Of a DNA stretch of 47,931 nt, positions 1 to 7,043 are shown piece after piece. The notes under the pieces are model-generated. The model searched no databases and was not told the origin of the DNA. It saw only the letters and a program-made list of their open reading frames with translations. The stretch is from Vreelandella maris (GTDB taxonomy: Bacteria > Pseudomonadota > Gammaproteobacteria > Pseudomonadales > Halomonadaceae). Where the stretch lies: positions 1 to 47,931 of the forward strand of contig NZ_JABWCV010000029.1 of the NCBI RefSeq assembly GCF_013371085.1, given 5' to 3'. A program made the translations under genes and the position numbers. Positions within the stretch are counted from its first letter, which is position 1; each line of letters begins with the position of its first letter.

Positions 1-40
1 CTAACCAAAATGCTTGAGTGGAATTGAGGTCGCGACTCAT
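1..40 (-). CDS. Possible start of an unrecognised gene (partial, runs off the left edge)
   Basis: An ATG at position 40 on the minus strand opens a frame of 13 codons (MSRDLNSTQAFWL) that leaves the window. A GGAG sits 6 bases upstream of it, and the start lies 39 bases after the stop of the SEC-C gene. I do not recognise the peptide and it is too short to test. It could equally be non-coding sequence, or decayed sequence downstream of the SEC-C remnant. Confidence 0.22.
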   Translation of the reverse strand, partial: MSRDLNSTQAFWL

Positions 41-79
41 GATGATCTCCAATGCTAAAGAGACCACCAGTGTGATCAG

Positions 80-256
80 TCAACAATAAGGTGGGTAGAT
101 GGGGTTTATGGCGCGCTTACATTTCTCTCGCATCAATTTAGCAGCTTCCCATGCCTTTACTGGCTCTTCATCCTCCCTGTCTTTATGGCACCTCTTATAT
201 TTCTTTCCCGAGCCGCACCAACAAGGATCATTTCGTCCAATTTTATTTTTACCCAC
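80..256 (-). CDS. Small SEC-C motif protein, possibly a truncated remnant
   Basis: This 58-residue protein starts at a GTG with GGAG 6 bases upstream; an in-frame TAG directly precedes the GTG, so no longer form exists. Residues 7-24 carry a textbook SEC-C zinc motif: [18 protein letters not shown], with Cys12, Cys14, Cys23 and His24 as ligands. SEC-C motifs occur at the C-terminus of SecA and in many small zinc-binding proteins. The context [17 protein letters not shown] that follows resembles the N-terminus of a larger family in which SEC-C is followed by further domains, whereas here the frame ends soon after in an unremarkable tail (INPIYPPYC). It may be a genuine microprotein or the 5' remnant of a longer gene. 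I infer no specific role. Confidence 0.6.
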   Translation of the reverse strand: MGKNKIGRNDPCWCGSGKKYKRCHKDREDEEPVKAWEAAKLMREKCKRAINPIYPPYC

Positions 257-833
257 CTACTGCTCCAGTCTCGATTGATGCTTTAACAACGTATTAGAAT
301 ACGGTTTCTGATATTGAATGAACACGCTGCACTATTCAACATTCTTACCCTGCGCGCTCAAACATCTCTAATCATCTGTTATTTAAAAAATTAATAATAA
401 ATTGGTATTATATCCAAAACTCACGTACGCGCTAGTTTTGCTGTTCTAATCATACTCTATTCATAAAATTGGCTTAGGTCACGCCCTGGCAGAAAAATTT
501 CTTTGCGCCATAGGTACATGCTGGTAATCGGCTTTGGTGGGAAGTAATTTGCGGTGGCAGCTTAGATGCTGATCGCCCAATGAATTGGGCTCTTACAACA
601 CCCCATGCAGCAGACTCTGTAAGAGCCCGACTTCGTCGGGCGATGGTTTACGGTGGCAGGATTACTGCTGATCGCGCAACAAGTTTCGCTCTTACAGCTC
701 CTACAGCGCCCACAACTCAGCCATGGGGCACGATGTCTTGCGGTTGCCAAATAAATAGGCCCATTTCAATGGGGCTGCATCAGGCCTAGGGAAGCGACCG
801 AAGTCGTCGGGTGATGGCTTCCGGTGGCTGTGG
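257..833. other. Gene-free stretch: AT-rich part followed by palindromic repeats
   Basis: Between the SEC-C gene and cobO I see no credible coding region. The first part (about 260-500) is markedly more AT-rich than the rest of the window. It contains only a short inverted repeat at 290-301 (GTATT-AG-AATAC). From about 552 to 830 the sequence is built of related palindromic units (listed separately). The two open frames of 62 and 69 codons here are products of those repeats. Confidence 0.6.
552..830. repeat. Cluster of REP-like palindromic units in alternating orientation
   Basis: At least four related units occur: 572-598 (direct), 618-644 (inverted), 671-697 (direct) and about 787-814 (inverted). 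The unit reads ATCGCCCRA-loop-TTGGGCTCTTACA; the inverted copy at 618-644 has a clean hairpin GCCCGA-cttcg-TCGGGC. GGTGGCAG or GGTGGCTG recurs at 553, 652 and 823. A degenerate fifth palindrome lies near 767-777 (GCCCAT..ATGGGGC). Alternating orientation of a short hairpin unit in non-coding DNA is how REP/BIME elements of gammaproteobacteria are organised. The cluster lies just past the stop codon of cobO, the last gene of a minus-strand run, so it may protect the transcript end or contribute to termination. Confidence 0.65.
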
Positions 834-1445
834 CTATAGCTCTATCCCCTTTTGGGCTTTGATACCTTGGTCCTTAAAAGCATGCTTAACCACTTTCATT
901 TCAGTAACAGTGTCGGCGAGATCAATGAGCTGTTGCGGGGCGTAGCGGCCTGTTACCACAGCGTGCTGCATTGCTGGGCGGGCTTGTAGGTCGTCGAGGA
1001 CTTGGTCTAGGTCTAGGTACTCGTAGCGCAGGGCGATGTTGAGTTCGTCGAGGAGTACCAAGTGGTAGCTTTCATCTTGCAGCATGCGTTTGGCTTCTGC
1101 CCAGGCGGCGGTGGCAGCTTCAACATCGCGTTCGCGGTCTTGGGTGTCCCAGGTGTAGCCTTGCCCCATGACGTGGTAGTCCACGTTGGGCAGGTTGCGG
1201 AAGAAGGCTTCTTCGCCGGTACTGAAGGCGCCTTTAATAAACTGCACCACACCGACTTTCATACCGTGCCCTAAGGCGCGGGCGAGCATGCCAAAACCGG
1301 AGCTGCTTTTGCCTTTACCGGGGCCGGTGAGCACTAGCAGCACGCCCTGCTCTTTATCGGCGCGGGCGATGCGCTCGTTCATGATTTTCTGCTTGGCCGC
1401 CATGCGCTGGGCATGGCGTTCGGGGGTTTTGGCGTTCTCGCGCAT
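834..1445 (-). CDS. cobO: Cob(I)yrinic acid a,c-diamide adenosyltransferase (CobA/CobO/BtuR type)
   Basis: Transfers the 5'-deoxyadenosyl group of ATP to the reduced cobalt of corrinoids; it serves both synthesis and salvage and acts in the cytosol. The 203-residue length matches the BtuR/CobO family. Visible features are the P-loop GPGKGKSS (41-48), the family motif TWDTQD (98-103), a Walker-B-like VLLDELNIAL (130-139), VTGRYAP (164-170) and the characteristic ending KAQKGIEL. An ATG at 1445 with AGAGGA a few bases upstream is the chosen start. It is the last gene of the minus-strand run cbiA-ytoQ-cobO, and the REP-like repeats follow its stop codon. Confidence 0.95.
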   Translation of the reverse strand: MRENAKTPERHAQRMAAKQKIMNERIARADKEQGVLLVLTGPGKGKSSSGFGMLARALGHGMKVGVVQFIKGAFSTGEEAFFRNLPNVDYHVMGQGYTWDTQDRERDVEAATAAWAEAKRMLQDESYHLVLLDELNIALRYEYLDLDQVLDDLQARPAMQHAVVTGRYAPQQLIDLADTVTEMKVVKHAFKDQGIKAQKGIEL

Positions 1446-1503
1446 GGGGCGTCCTCTTTTTAAAGCGCTTTATTAAGCTCTCTATTAAGCTCTTTATTTA
1501 AAT

Positions 1504-1944
1504 TCAGGCTTTTAATACGTAGCGCAACGTCTCAACCACCTGATCGGTCGTGGTGCACCAGGCTTGGGCTTGCGCGTCGACTTCTTTCAGCGGGTGAACG
1601 ATGTCTTCGCTGTGTAGCGTGATGTAGGGCTTGGCCAAGGCGGCGCAGTAGCCTGCATCGAAAGCGGCGTTCCACTGCTTGTATTGCTCGCCAAAACGAA
1701 CGACAACGAGGTCGGCCTGCTCGATCATGGTGCGGGTGCGGATGGCATTGACCTTGGATGACTGGTGATCACGCCAGAAGCCATTGTCAGGTTTACCCAG
1801 GTGGTCACCGGCGGCATCAGAGGCAGCGTGGTCGGTTACCGGGGCGGTGAACACGATATCCAGGCCCGCCGCATCAGCGCCGCGCTGAATCTCTTCGCGC
1901 CAGTCAGTGTGAATCTCGCCGGAAAGGTAGACGTAAAAGCTCAT
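1504..1944 (-). CDS. ytoQ: YtoQ family protein
   Basis: The 146-residue protein starts at an ATG (1944) with AGGAG 8 bases upstream; a longer in-frame extension to 2079 would overlap the end of cbiA and lacks support. The opening MSFYVYLSGEIHTDW and the segment QYKQWNAAFDAGYCAALAKP are hallmarks of the YtoQ family, whose fold is related to nucleoside 2-deoxyribosyltransferases. In those enzymes a similar Asp/Gly/Ala-rich segment lines the nucleoside pocket. To my knowledge the family's reaction is not established. Here it sits between cbiA and cobO on the same strand, about 90 bases after cbiA, so it is probably co-transcribed with cobamide genes. A role on a nucleoside-like substrate of that pathway is my inference only. 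Confidence 0.85.
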   Translation of the reverse strand: MSFYVYLSGEIHTDWREEIQRGADAAGLDIVFTAPVTDHAASDAAGDHLGKPDNGFWRDHQSSKVNAIRTRTMIEQADLVVVRFGEQYKQWNAAFDAGYCAALAKPYITLHSEDIVHPLKEVDAQAQAWCTTTDQVVETLRYVLKA

Positions 1945-2032
1945 AATATTCTCCTGCTGAGTTAAATTCAGGTGTGAAAGGCACACAGCATAGCGCAGTT
2001 CAATTTTATGGAAAAATCTTCCACATCCCTCG

Positions 2033-3346
2033 TTAACCGTTATTGATGCTAATCGCCTGCCCGGTAAAAATATCCGCAACCAGCTTGGGCGCAGAGGGGA
2101 AGTAGCCGTGGAAGTAGCTCGCGACCAGCGCGCGCTCGCGGTAGATCGGTTCGGCTTCGCTACCGGCGAGTTTGCGGGTGCGTGCCAGCGGCGTCATGGT
2201 GGTTTCGAGTAACGAATGGTGATAGGTATGGCCACGCAGCTCGCCTGCCCCGGCGTGTAGGCTTTGCAGGCCTAGCGCGGTGAGCTTACCGGCCATTTTC
2301 GCGGTGCCGTTAAGCAGCCCAAGCATCGCGTGGCTTTCGCCTTCGCCATCCACCAATTGCTCAACGCAGGCCATTAAGCCGCCGCACTCTGCGAGTATCG
2401 GTTTGCCCGCGCGGTGATGGGCGCGAATGGCTTCTAACATGCTGTGGTTGGCGCTCAATCGAGCCGCGTTAAGCTCGGGATAACCACCCGGCAACCAGAG
2501 CGCATCGCACTCGGGTAACTGGTGATCAGTCAGCGGTGAAAAGAAGCTGACCTCTGCGCCCATGGCGCGCAGCACGTCGACATTGGCGCGGTAGATAAAC
2601 GCAAAGGCGTCGTCTCGGGCGATCGCAATGCGCACGCCATTCAGGTAGTCCGGCACCGGCGCTGGCGTTTCCGCGCTAAGCGTGACCAGCTTGGGCAACC
2701 GGCCTAAGCCCGCTTCTTTCAACACCTCGGCGGCGGCATCCAACTGCGCATCCAGGCCGCTTAGCTCGCTGGCCTGCACCAAGCCCAAATGGCGATCAGG
2801 AATCTTCATTGCCTCATTGCGGGGAATGGCCCCCAGCAGCGCAATGCTTTCCGGCATGCTGTCGGCGAGGAGTTTGCCGTGGCCGGGGCTGCCGACGCGG
2901 TTGGCAATCACTTCATGAATAGCGAGATCGGGGTGGTAGTTGGCCAAGCCCTGCGCCACCGCGCCAAAGGTTTGTGCCATGCCCCAGGCATCAATCACCG
3001 GCAGCGCGGGGATGCCTGCCAAGATCGCCAAGTCGGCGCTGGAGGGCGAGCCATCAAACAGCCCCATGGAGCCTTCGACCAGAATCACATCGGCTTCCTG
3101 GGCGGCTTCGGCTAAGCGCCAGCGGCATTCCTCTTCGCCGGTCATCCAGGGGTGAAGCTGATACACCGGCTGGCCAGAGGCCACTTCCTGAATCATGGGA
3201 TCAAGGTAATCGGGGCCGTGCTTGAAGACCCGCACGGTAAGCCCGGCGTTGCGGTGCAGCCGTGCTAACGCCGCGGTGACCATTGATTTCCCCTGGCCGG
3301 AGCCGGGTGCGCTAATTAACGCTGCGTGTGCTTTGCCCTGGAACAT
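2033..3346 (-). CDS. cbiA: Cobyrinate a,c-diamide synthase (CbiA/CobB)
   Basis: Glutamine-dependent amidation of the a and c carboxylates of the corrin ring using ATP. The N-terminal synthetase domain carries the P-loop SAPGSGQGKS (12-21), GPDYLDP (44-50) and EGSMGLFDG (91-99). The C-terminal class I glutamine amidotransferase domain has LPGGYPE (285-291), the nucleophile Cys321 in AECGGLM and the SYFHGYF segment with His413. The length of 437 residues is usual. The ATG at 3346 has AGGAG 5 bases before it. No cobyric acid synthase (CobQ/CbiP) or corrin-ring gene is present in this window, so it either completes partly amidated imported corrinoids or belongs to a pathway whose other genes lie elsewhere. 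Confidence 0.94.
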   Translation of the reverse strand: MFQGKAHAALISAPGSGQGKSMVTAALARLHRNAGLTVRVFKHGPDYLDPMIQEVASGQPVYQLHPWMTGEEECRWRLAEAAQEADVILVEGSMGLFDGSPSSADLAILAGIPALPVIDAWGMAQTFGAVAQGLANYHPDLAIHEVIANRVGSPGHGKLLADSMPESIALLGAIPRNEAMKIPDRHLGLVQASELSGLDAQLDAAAEVLKEAGLGRLPKLVTLSAETPAPVPDYLNGVRIAIARDDAFAFIYRANVDVLRAMGAEVSFFSPLTDHQLPECDALWLPGGYPELNAARLSANHSMLEAIRAHHRAGKPILAECGGLMACVEQLVDGEGESHAMLGLLNGTAKMAGKLTALGLQSLHAGAGELRGHTYHHSLLETTMTPLARTRKLAGSEAEPIYRERALVASYFHGYFPSAPKLVADIFTGQAISINNG

Positions 3347-3486
3347 AACGCTCCTTTTAACGGTTGATGGTTAAGCATTTTCATGCGATCAGGGCTGAGT
3401 GTCGGCGGGTCGAACCTTTCTTTGCTAAAGTGAAGGTCTTCGTTTAATTCTATGTTCCGCTTCGTTTCACCAACCGGGGTTACCGC

Positions 3487-4377
3487 ATGCGTATTCTGTT
3501 TACTGGCGGCAGTGGCAAAGCTGGCCGTCATGCCACTGCTTATCTTCGTGATCAAGGTCACCGCGTTACCAATCTGGATTGGGTGACATCTGACGTGCCC
3601 GGCATCACCACCCTGAAAACCGACCTGACCGATGCAGGGCAAGTGTTCAATGCCTGCCATGCTTATGCCGGATTCGACGAGCTTGAGCCGGGCACCGGCG
3701 TACCGCGTTACGATGCCATTGTGCATTTCGCCGCTATCCCCGCCATCCTGCACCGGCCGGATAACGAGACCTACCGCATCAATACGCTAAGCACTTACAA
3801 CGTGCTGGATGCCGCCACCAAGCTGGGCATTCCCAAGGTGATCTTCGCTTCCAGCGAGACCACCTACGGGGTCTGCTTTGCCGATGGCGAGAAGAAACCG
3901 GACTACCTTCCCATCGACGAAGAACACCCCACCGTGCCGGAAGATAGCTACGCGATGAGCAAAGTGGTCAACGAGGTGACCGCCCGCTCCTTCCAGGCGC
4001 GTTCAGGCATCGACATCTACGGTCTGCGCATCAACAACGTTATCGAGCCCCACGAGTACCATCAGAACTTCCCAGCCTACATGGACGACCCTGCCCTGCG
4101 TCGCCGCAATATCTTCGCCTACATCGACGCCCGCGACCTGGGCCAGATGGTCGATTGCTGCCTGAAAACGGATGGCCTCGGTTACCAGGTGTTCAACGTC
4201 GCCAATCTCGATCTCTCGGTCGGCCTAACCAACGCCCAAGTGATCGAGCGCTTCTACGCAGGCGTACCGATCAAGCGCGAAATGGGCGAATTCGAGACCT
4301 TCTACAGTATCGAAAAGGCCCGCCGGTTGGTCGGTTTCGAACCTCGCCACACGTGGCGGGATGAACTGGCGCCATAA
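3487..4377 (+). CDS. NAD-dependent epimerase/dehydratase family protein (extended SDR)
   Basis: A 296-residue Rossmann-fold protein with the dinucleotide-binding loop TGGSGKAG (6-13), an SSE segment at 122-124 and the catalytic pair Tyr155-x3-Lys159 in SYAMSK. This is the arrangement of extended short-chain dehydrogenases acting on nucleotide sugars or sugar acids; the substrate cannot be read from the sequence. It is the only plus-strand gene among the cobamide genes. It diverges from cbiA (140 bases between starts) and converges on btuD with one base between the stop codons, so no room exists for separate terminators. Weak purine-rich GGGG precedes the ATG. It may be an insertion unrelated to cobamide metabolism. 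A sugar epimerase or uronate dehydrogenase are both possible. Confidence 0.85.
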   Translation: MRILFTGGSGKAGRHATAYLRDQGHRVTNLDWVTSDVPGITTLKTDLTDAGQVFNACHAYAGFDELEPGTGVPRYDAIVHFAAIPAILHRPDNETYRINTLSTYNVLDAATKLGIPKVIFASSETTYGVCFADGEKKPDYLPIDEEHPTVPEDSYAMSKVVNEVTARSFQARSGIDIYGLRINNVIEPHEYHQNFPAYMDDPALRRRNIFAYIDARDLGQMVDCCLKTDGLGYQVFNVANLDLSVGLTNAQVIERFYAGVPIKREMGEFETFYSIEKARRLVGFEPRHTWRDELAP

Positions 4378-4378
4378 G

Positions 4379-5149
4379 CTAGGCCTTTATCGGCACAAAC
4401 ACCGGCGCGCCATCCACCTCTACCACTGCTAGCTTTTGGCGGTAGAGGCTTTCCAGCGCGCTGGGCACCAGCATGGTTTCTCTTGGGCCCCAGCAAGCAT
4501 CCCCGTTGGGGTACATCAACAGCACGTGGTCGCACCAGCGGGCAGCCAAGTTCAGGTCGTGCAAGCACATCATGACGGCATACCCTGCGGCGGCCTGCTC
4601 CGCCATTAGCGCCATCACGGCACTCTGATGATGTAAATCCAAGTGGTTAGTCGGTTCATCCGCCAGCCACACATTGGGCGCCTGGGTGAGAACAGTGGCA
4701 ATCGCCACCCGCTGACGCTCACCGCCGGAAAGCGTGCTCACCAAGCGGTCGCGTAGATGCGCTGCATCCAGGCGCTCAAGGGCGGCTTCTGCGCGGGCGT
4801 AGTCATCGGCGCCTTCCATCTGCCACGGTGAGAGATAGGGATGACGACCAATCAGCGCAGTTTCCAATACGGTCGCGGGAAAGCCATCCTGACGGTCTTG
4901 AAACACCAACCCCAATCGCTGAGCGACGTGGCGGCGGCGCAGCTGACCAAGCGCTGAATCGTTAAGCTGAACGCTGCCTGAACGTGGCGCCTGAAGCCCA
5001 GCCAGGGTGTGTAATAGCGTCGTTTTACCCGCGCCGTTAGGCCCTAACACGCCCCACACTTGCCCTGGCTCGATGGTTATATTTAGCGGCGTACCACCTT
5101 CGCGGCCGGGCACATCGATGATGAGATCGCGGGTAGCCAGTACGCTCAT
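4379..5149 (-). CDS. btuD: Vitamin B12 ABC importer ATP-binding protein
   Basis: ATPase subunit that powers corrinoid uptake across the inner membrane. The 256-residue protein has Walker A GPNGAGKT (36-43), Q-loop Gln84, signature LSGGE (140-144), Walker B WLADEP (161-166), D-loop HLD (169-171) and the switch His197. The start ATG at 5149 overlaps the stop of btuC in an ATGA, implying translational coupling; the frame continues upstream to 5431 but that part is the antisense-free shadow of btuC. FecE/FhuC-type iron-siderophore ATPases look alike, and the assignment to B12 rests on the neighbours btuC, btuF, btuB and the riboswitch. Confidence 0.9.
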   Translation of the reverse strand: MSVLATRDLIIDVPGREGGTPLNITIEPGQVWGVLGPNGAGKTTLLHTLAGLQAPRSGSVQLNDSALGQLRRRHVAQRLGLVFQDRQDGFPATVLETALIGRHPYLSPWQMEGADDYARAEAALERLDAAHLRDRLVSTLSGGERQRVAIATVLTQAPNVWLADEPTNHLDLHHQSAVMALMAEQAAAGYAVMMCLHDLNLAARWCDHVLLMYPNGDACWGPRETMLVPSALESLYRQKLAVVEVDGAPVFVPIKA

Positions 5150-6120
5150 CAGCGGCTCCGGTAGAGCAGGAATAGGAAAGTGGGCACACCCAATAGCGCT
5201 GTGATCACCCCAACGGGCAGCTGTTCCGGAGCGATCAGGGTACGCGCCAGGGTATCGGCCAGCACCAACAGCGTGCCGCCCGCCAGTGCGCAGGCGGGCA
5301 GTATCAGCCGCTGGTCGTTGCCTAACAGCAGACGCAGTATATGCGGCACCACTAAACCGACAAAACCAATGCTGCCAGCGGTGGTGACCGCCGCCGCCGT
5401 CAGCAAGCTGGCAGTAACGTAGATACACCACTCCAGCGGTCGAACCGCCACGCCCAGCGCGGCGGCCTGCTGTGGGCCTCGGGCCAGCACATTCAGGCTA
5501 CGCCCAAGCGGAATCAGCACTACGCAGGTGGCCAGCAATAGCAGTAGCGGCGGCCAAGGCGTGCGCGAATAGGAGAGATCGCCCATCAGCCAGTAGAGCA
5601 TGCCCGGCAGGCGCTCGGCGGGGCTTAACGCCAGCATCAGCGTAATCACTGCGCCCCACCCCGCGGCCACTACAACGCCGGTTAGTAGCAGCCGCGAAGG
5701 TGTCCACCCGCCGCTGCCGTGGGCCAAACCAAAGACTAAAAACGTCGATAGCAGCGCGCCGCCAAACGCCGACCCTGAAATCGCCAGCCCGCCTAGCCCA
5801 CCTAGCATGGCCGCCAATGCGCCTATTGAGGCACCGCCGGAAAGTCCGAGTACATAAGGGTCAGCGAGGGGATTGCGCAGTAGTACCTGCATCAACGCCC
5901 CCGCTACTGCCAACAAACCACCCACGGCAAACGCCGAGAGCGCCCTAGGCAAACGCAGCTCCATAACCATAGTGCGCGCCAGTGCATCACCTTCGCCTTG
6001 CAACAAGTCCATAATTTGCCCAGGAGAAATCTGCGCACTGCCGACACCAAGCGCTAACAGTAGCGCTGCCAGCGCCGCGAGTAATAGCAGGCTAAGCGGG
6101 AAACCCAGGCGCGTTAGCAT
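5149..6120 (-). CDS. btuC: Vitamin B12 ABC importer permease (FecCD family)
   Basis: Multi-span inner-membrane permease of 323 residues, the usual size for BtuC. It is strongly hydrophobic throughout and carries the FecCD-family block RLPRALSAFAVGGLLAVAGA followed by MQVLLRNPLADPYVLGLSGG near residues 56-95. This block forms the helices lining the translocation path. Its ATG overlaps the stop of btuF by one base (TAATG) and its stop overlaps btuD (ATGA), so btuF-btuC-btuD are one coupled unit. Siderophore permeases are close relatives; location behind the cobalamin riboswitch supports B12. Confidence 0.9.
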   Translation of the reverse strand: MLTRLGFPLSLLLLAALAALLLALGVGSAQISPGQIMDLLQGEGDALARTMVMELRLPRALSAFAVGGLLAVAGALMQVLLRNPLADPYVLGLSGGASIGALAAMLGGLGGLAISGSAFGGALLSTFLVFGLAHGSGGWTPSRLLLTGVVVAAGWGAVITLMLALSPAERLPGMLYWLMGDLSYSRTPWPPLLLLLATCVVLIPLGRSLNVLARGPQQAAALGVAVRPLEWCIYVTASLLTAAAVTTAGSIGFVGLVVPHILRLLLGNDQRLILPACALAGGTLLVLADTLARTLIAPEQLPVGVITALLGVPTFLFLLYRSR

Positions 6121-7043
6121 TAGCTGCGCTCACGATTTTGGCGGGCAATATCAAGCTTTTCACACAGGAGCTCAGTGCCCTCCATCAGGCGCGGTGTGGG
6201 TCGCTGAATCAGTGAAGGCGGCACAAAGAAGAGATTCTCTTCCGCAACCGCTTTCAAGTTGGAGTACTGCTCCCAGTGGGTCAACCAGTGGCGATTCTCT
6301 TCACCCATGCCCCCGGCAATAATCGCTTCAGGGTTGGCTGCCAGTACCGCTTCATCGTCGATACGCGGCACAAGGCGCGTTTGCTCGCCAAACACATTTT
6401 CACCGCCACAAATCTCGACCACTTGACCAATCAGGTGCTGGTCGTTAACGCTCATTAATGGCTCATCCCACACTTGGTAGAACGTGGCGACCGGCTCGCG
6501 GTCTCGATAGCGCTCTTCCAGGTCATTCATGGTCGTACGGAAATTATCGGCCACCGCCTGCCCGGCCGCTTCCGTTCCTGCCAGCCGCGCCAAGCGTTCG
6601 ATGGCGCTGGCCACGCCATCCATATCGCGAGGCTCAATGTAGAACACCGGCATGCCCAAGGCTTCGAGGGTTTCAAGCTGTTCAGCGGGGTTGCCGGTTA
6701 CCCAGCCAATCACTAAATCCGGCGCCAAACCCACCAGTTTTTCTAAATCAATCCGGGTATGGCTACCCACCGACGCCACTTGTTTAGCTTCCGGCGGATA
6801 GTCGCTATACGAGACGACGGCGACCACTTGATCTCCCGCGCCAGCCGCGTAGGTCAGTTCAGTAGCGCCGGGGGAAAGTGTGGCAATGCGCTGAGCGGCA
6901 TTATGAAGGCAGACCTCACGATCACGATCATCTACTGCGCAGCGCGACTGATCGTTTGCCAATGCAACCGTTGCCATGAATAGCAGCGCGAGGCCTAAGG
7001 CCCCGCGCGCTAAGCCATGGTGACTATTGGCCAAAGTGAACAC
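6120..7043 (-). CDS. btuF: Periplasmic cobalamin-binding protein
   Basis: Captures corrinoid in the periplasm and delivers it to BtuCD. The 307-residue precursor has an N-terminal signal with hydrophobic core (about 12-26) and a likely cleavage after Ala29 (VALA). The mature part follows the helical-backbone binding-protein pattern: RIATLSPGATELTYAAGAG at its start, VGSHTRIDLEKLVGLAPDLV, and a second lobe beginning near EICGGENVFGE. The start lies 20 bases inside the 3' end of btuB, which suggests co-translation with the receptor gene. Confidence 0.9.
   Translation of the reverse strand: MFTLANSHHGLARGALGLALLFMATVALANDQSRCAVDDRDREVCLHNAAQRIATLSPGATELTYAAGAGDQVVAVVSYSDYPPEAKQVASVGSHTRIDLEKLVGLAPDLVIGWVTGNPAEQLETLEALGMPVFYIEPRDMDGVASAIERLARLAGTEAAGQAVADNFRTTMNDLEERYRDREPVATFYQVWDEPLMSVNDQHLIGQVVEICGGENVFGEQTRLVPRIDDEAVLAANPEAIIAGGMGEENRHWLTHWEQYSNLKAVAEENLFFVPPSLIQRPTPRLMEGTELLCEKLDIARQNRERS

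Noticed and set aside
562..789. Overlapping open frames of 62 and 69 codons on opposite strands
   Set aside because: Both are built from the REP-like palindromes, lack ribosome-binding sites and resemble no family.
1471..1493. Short tandem TATTAAGCTCT repeated twice between cobO and ytoQ
   Set aside because: Only two copies of 11 bases at period 12; too small to call an element, although it could affect spacing in the leader.
1945..2079. N-terminal extension of ytoQ
   Set aside because: It overlaps cbiA, and the family's usual N-terminus MSFYVYLSGE with AGGAG begins at 1944.
3316..3753. 145-codon minus-strand frame spanning the cbiA/SDR divergent region
   Set aside because: It covers the start regions of two well-supported genes and has no recognisable domain.
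5873..6322. 149-codon plus-strand frame opposite btuC/btuF
   Set aside because: Antisense shadow with low-complexity Ser/Ala/Pro content typical of reading a GC-rich gene backwards.
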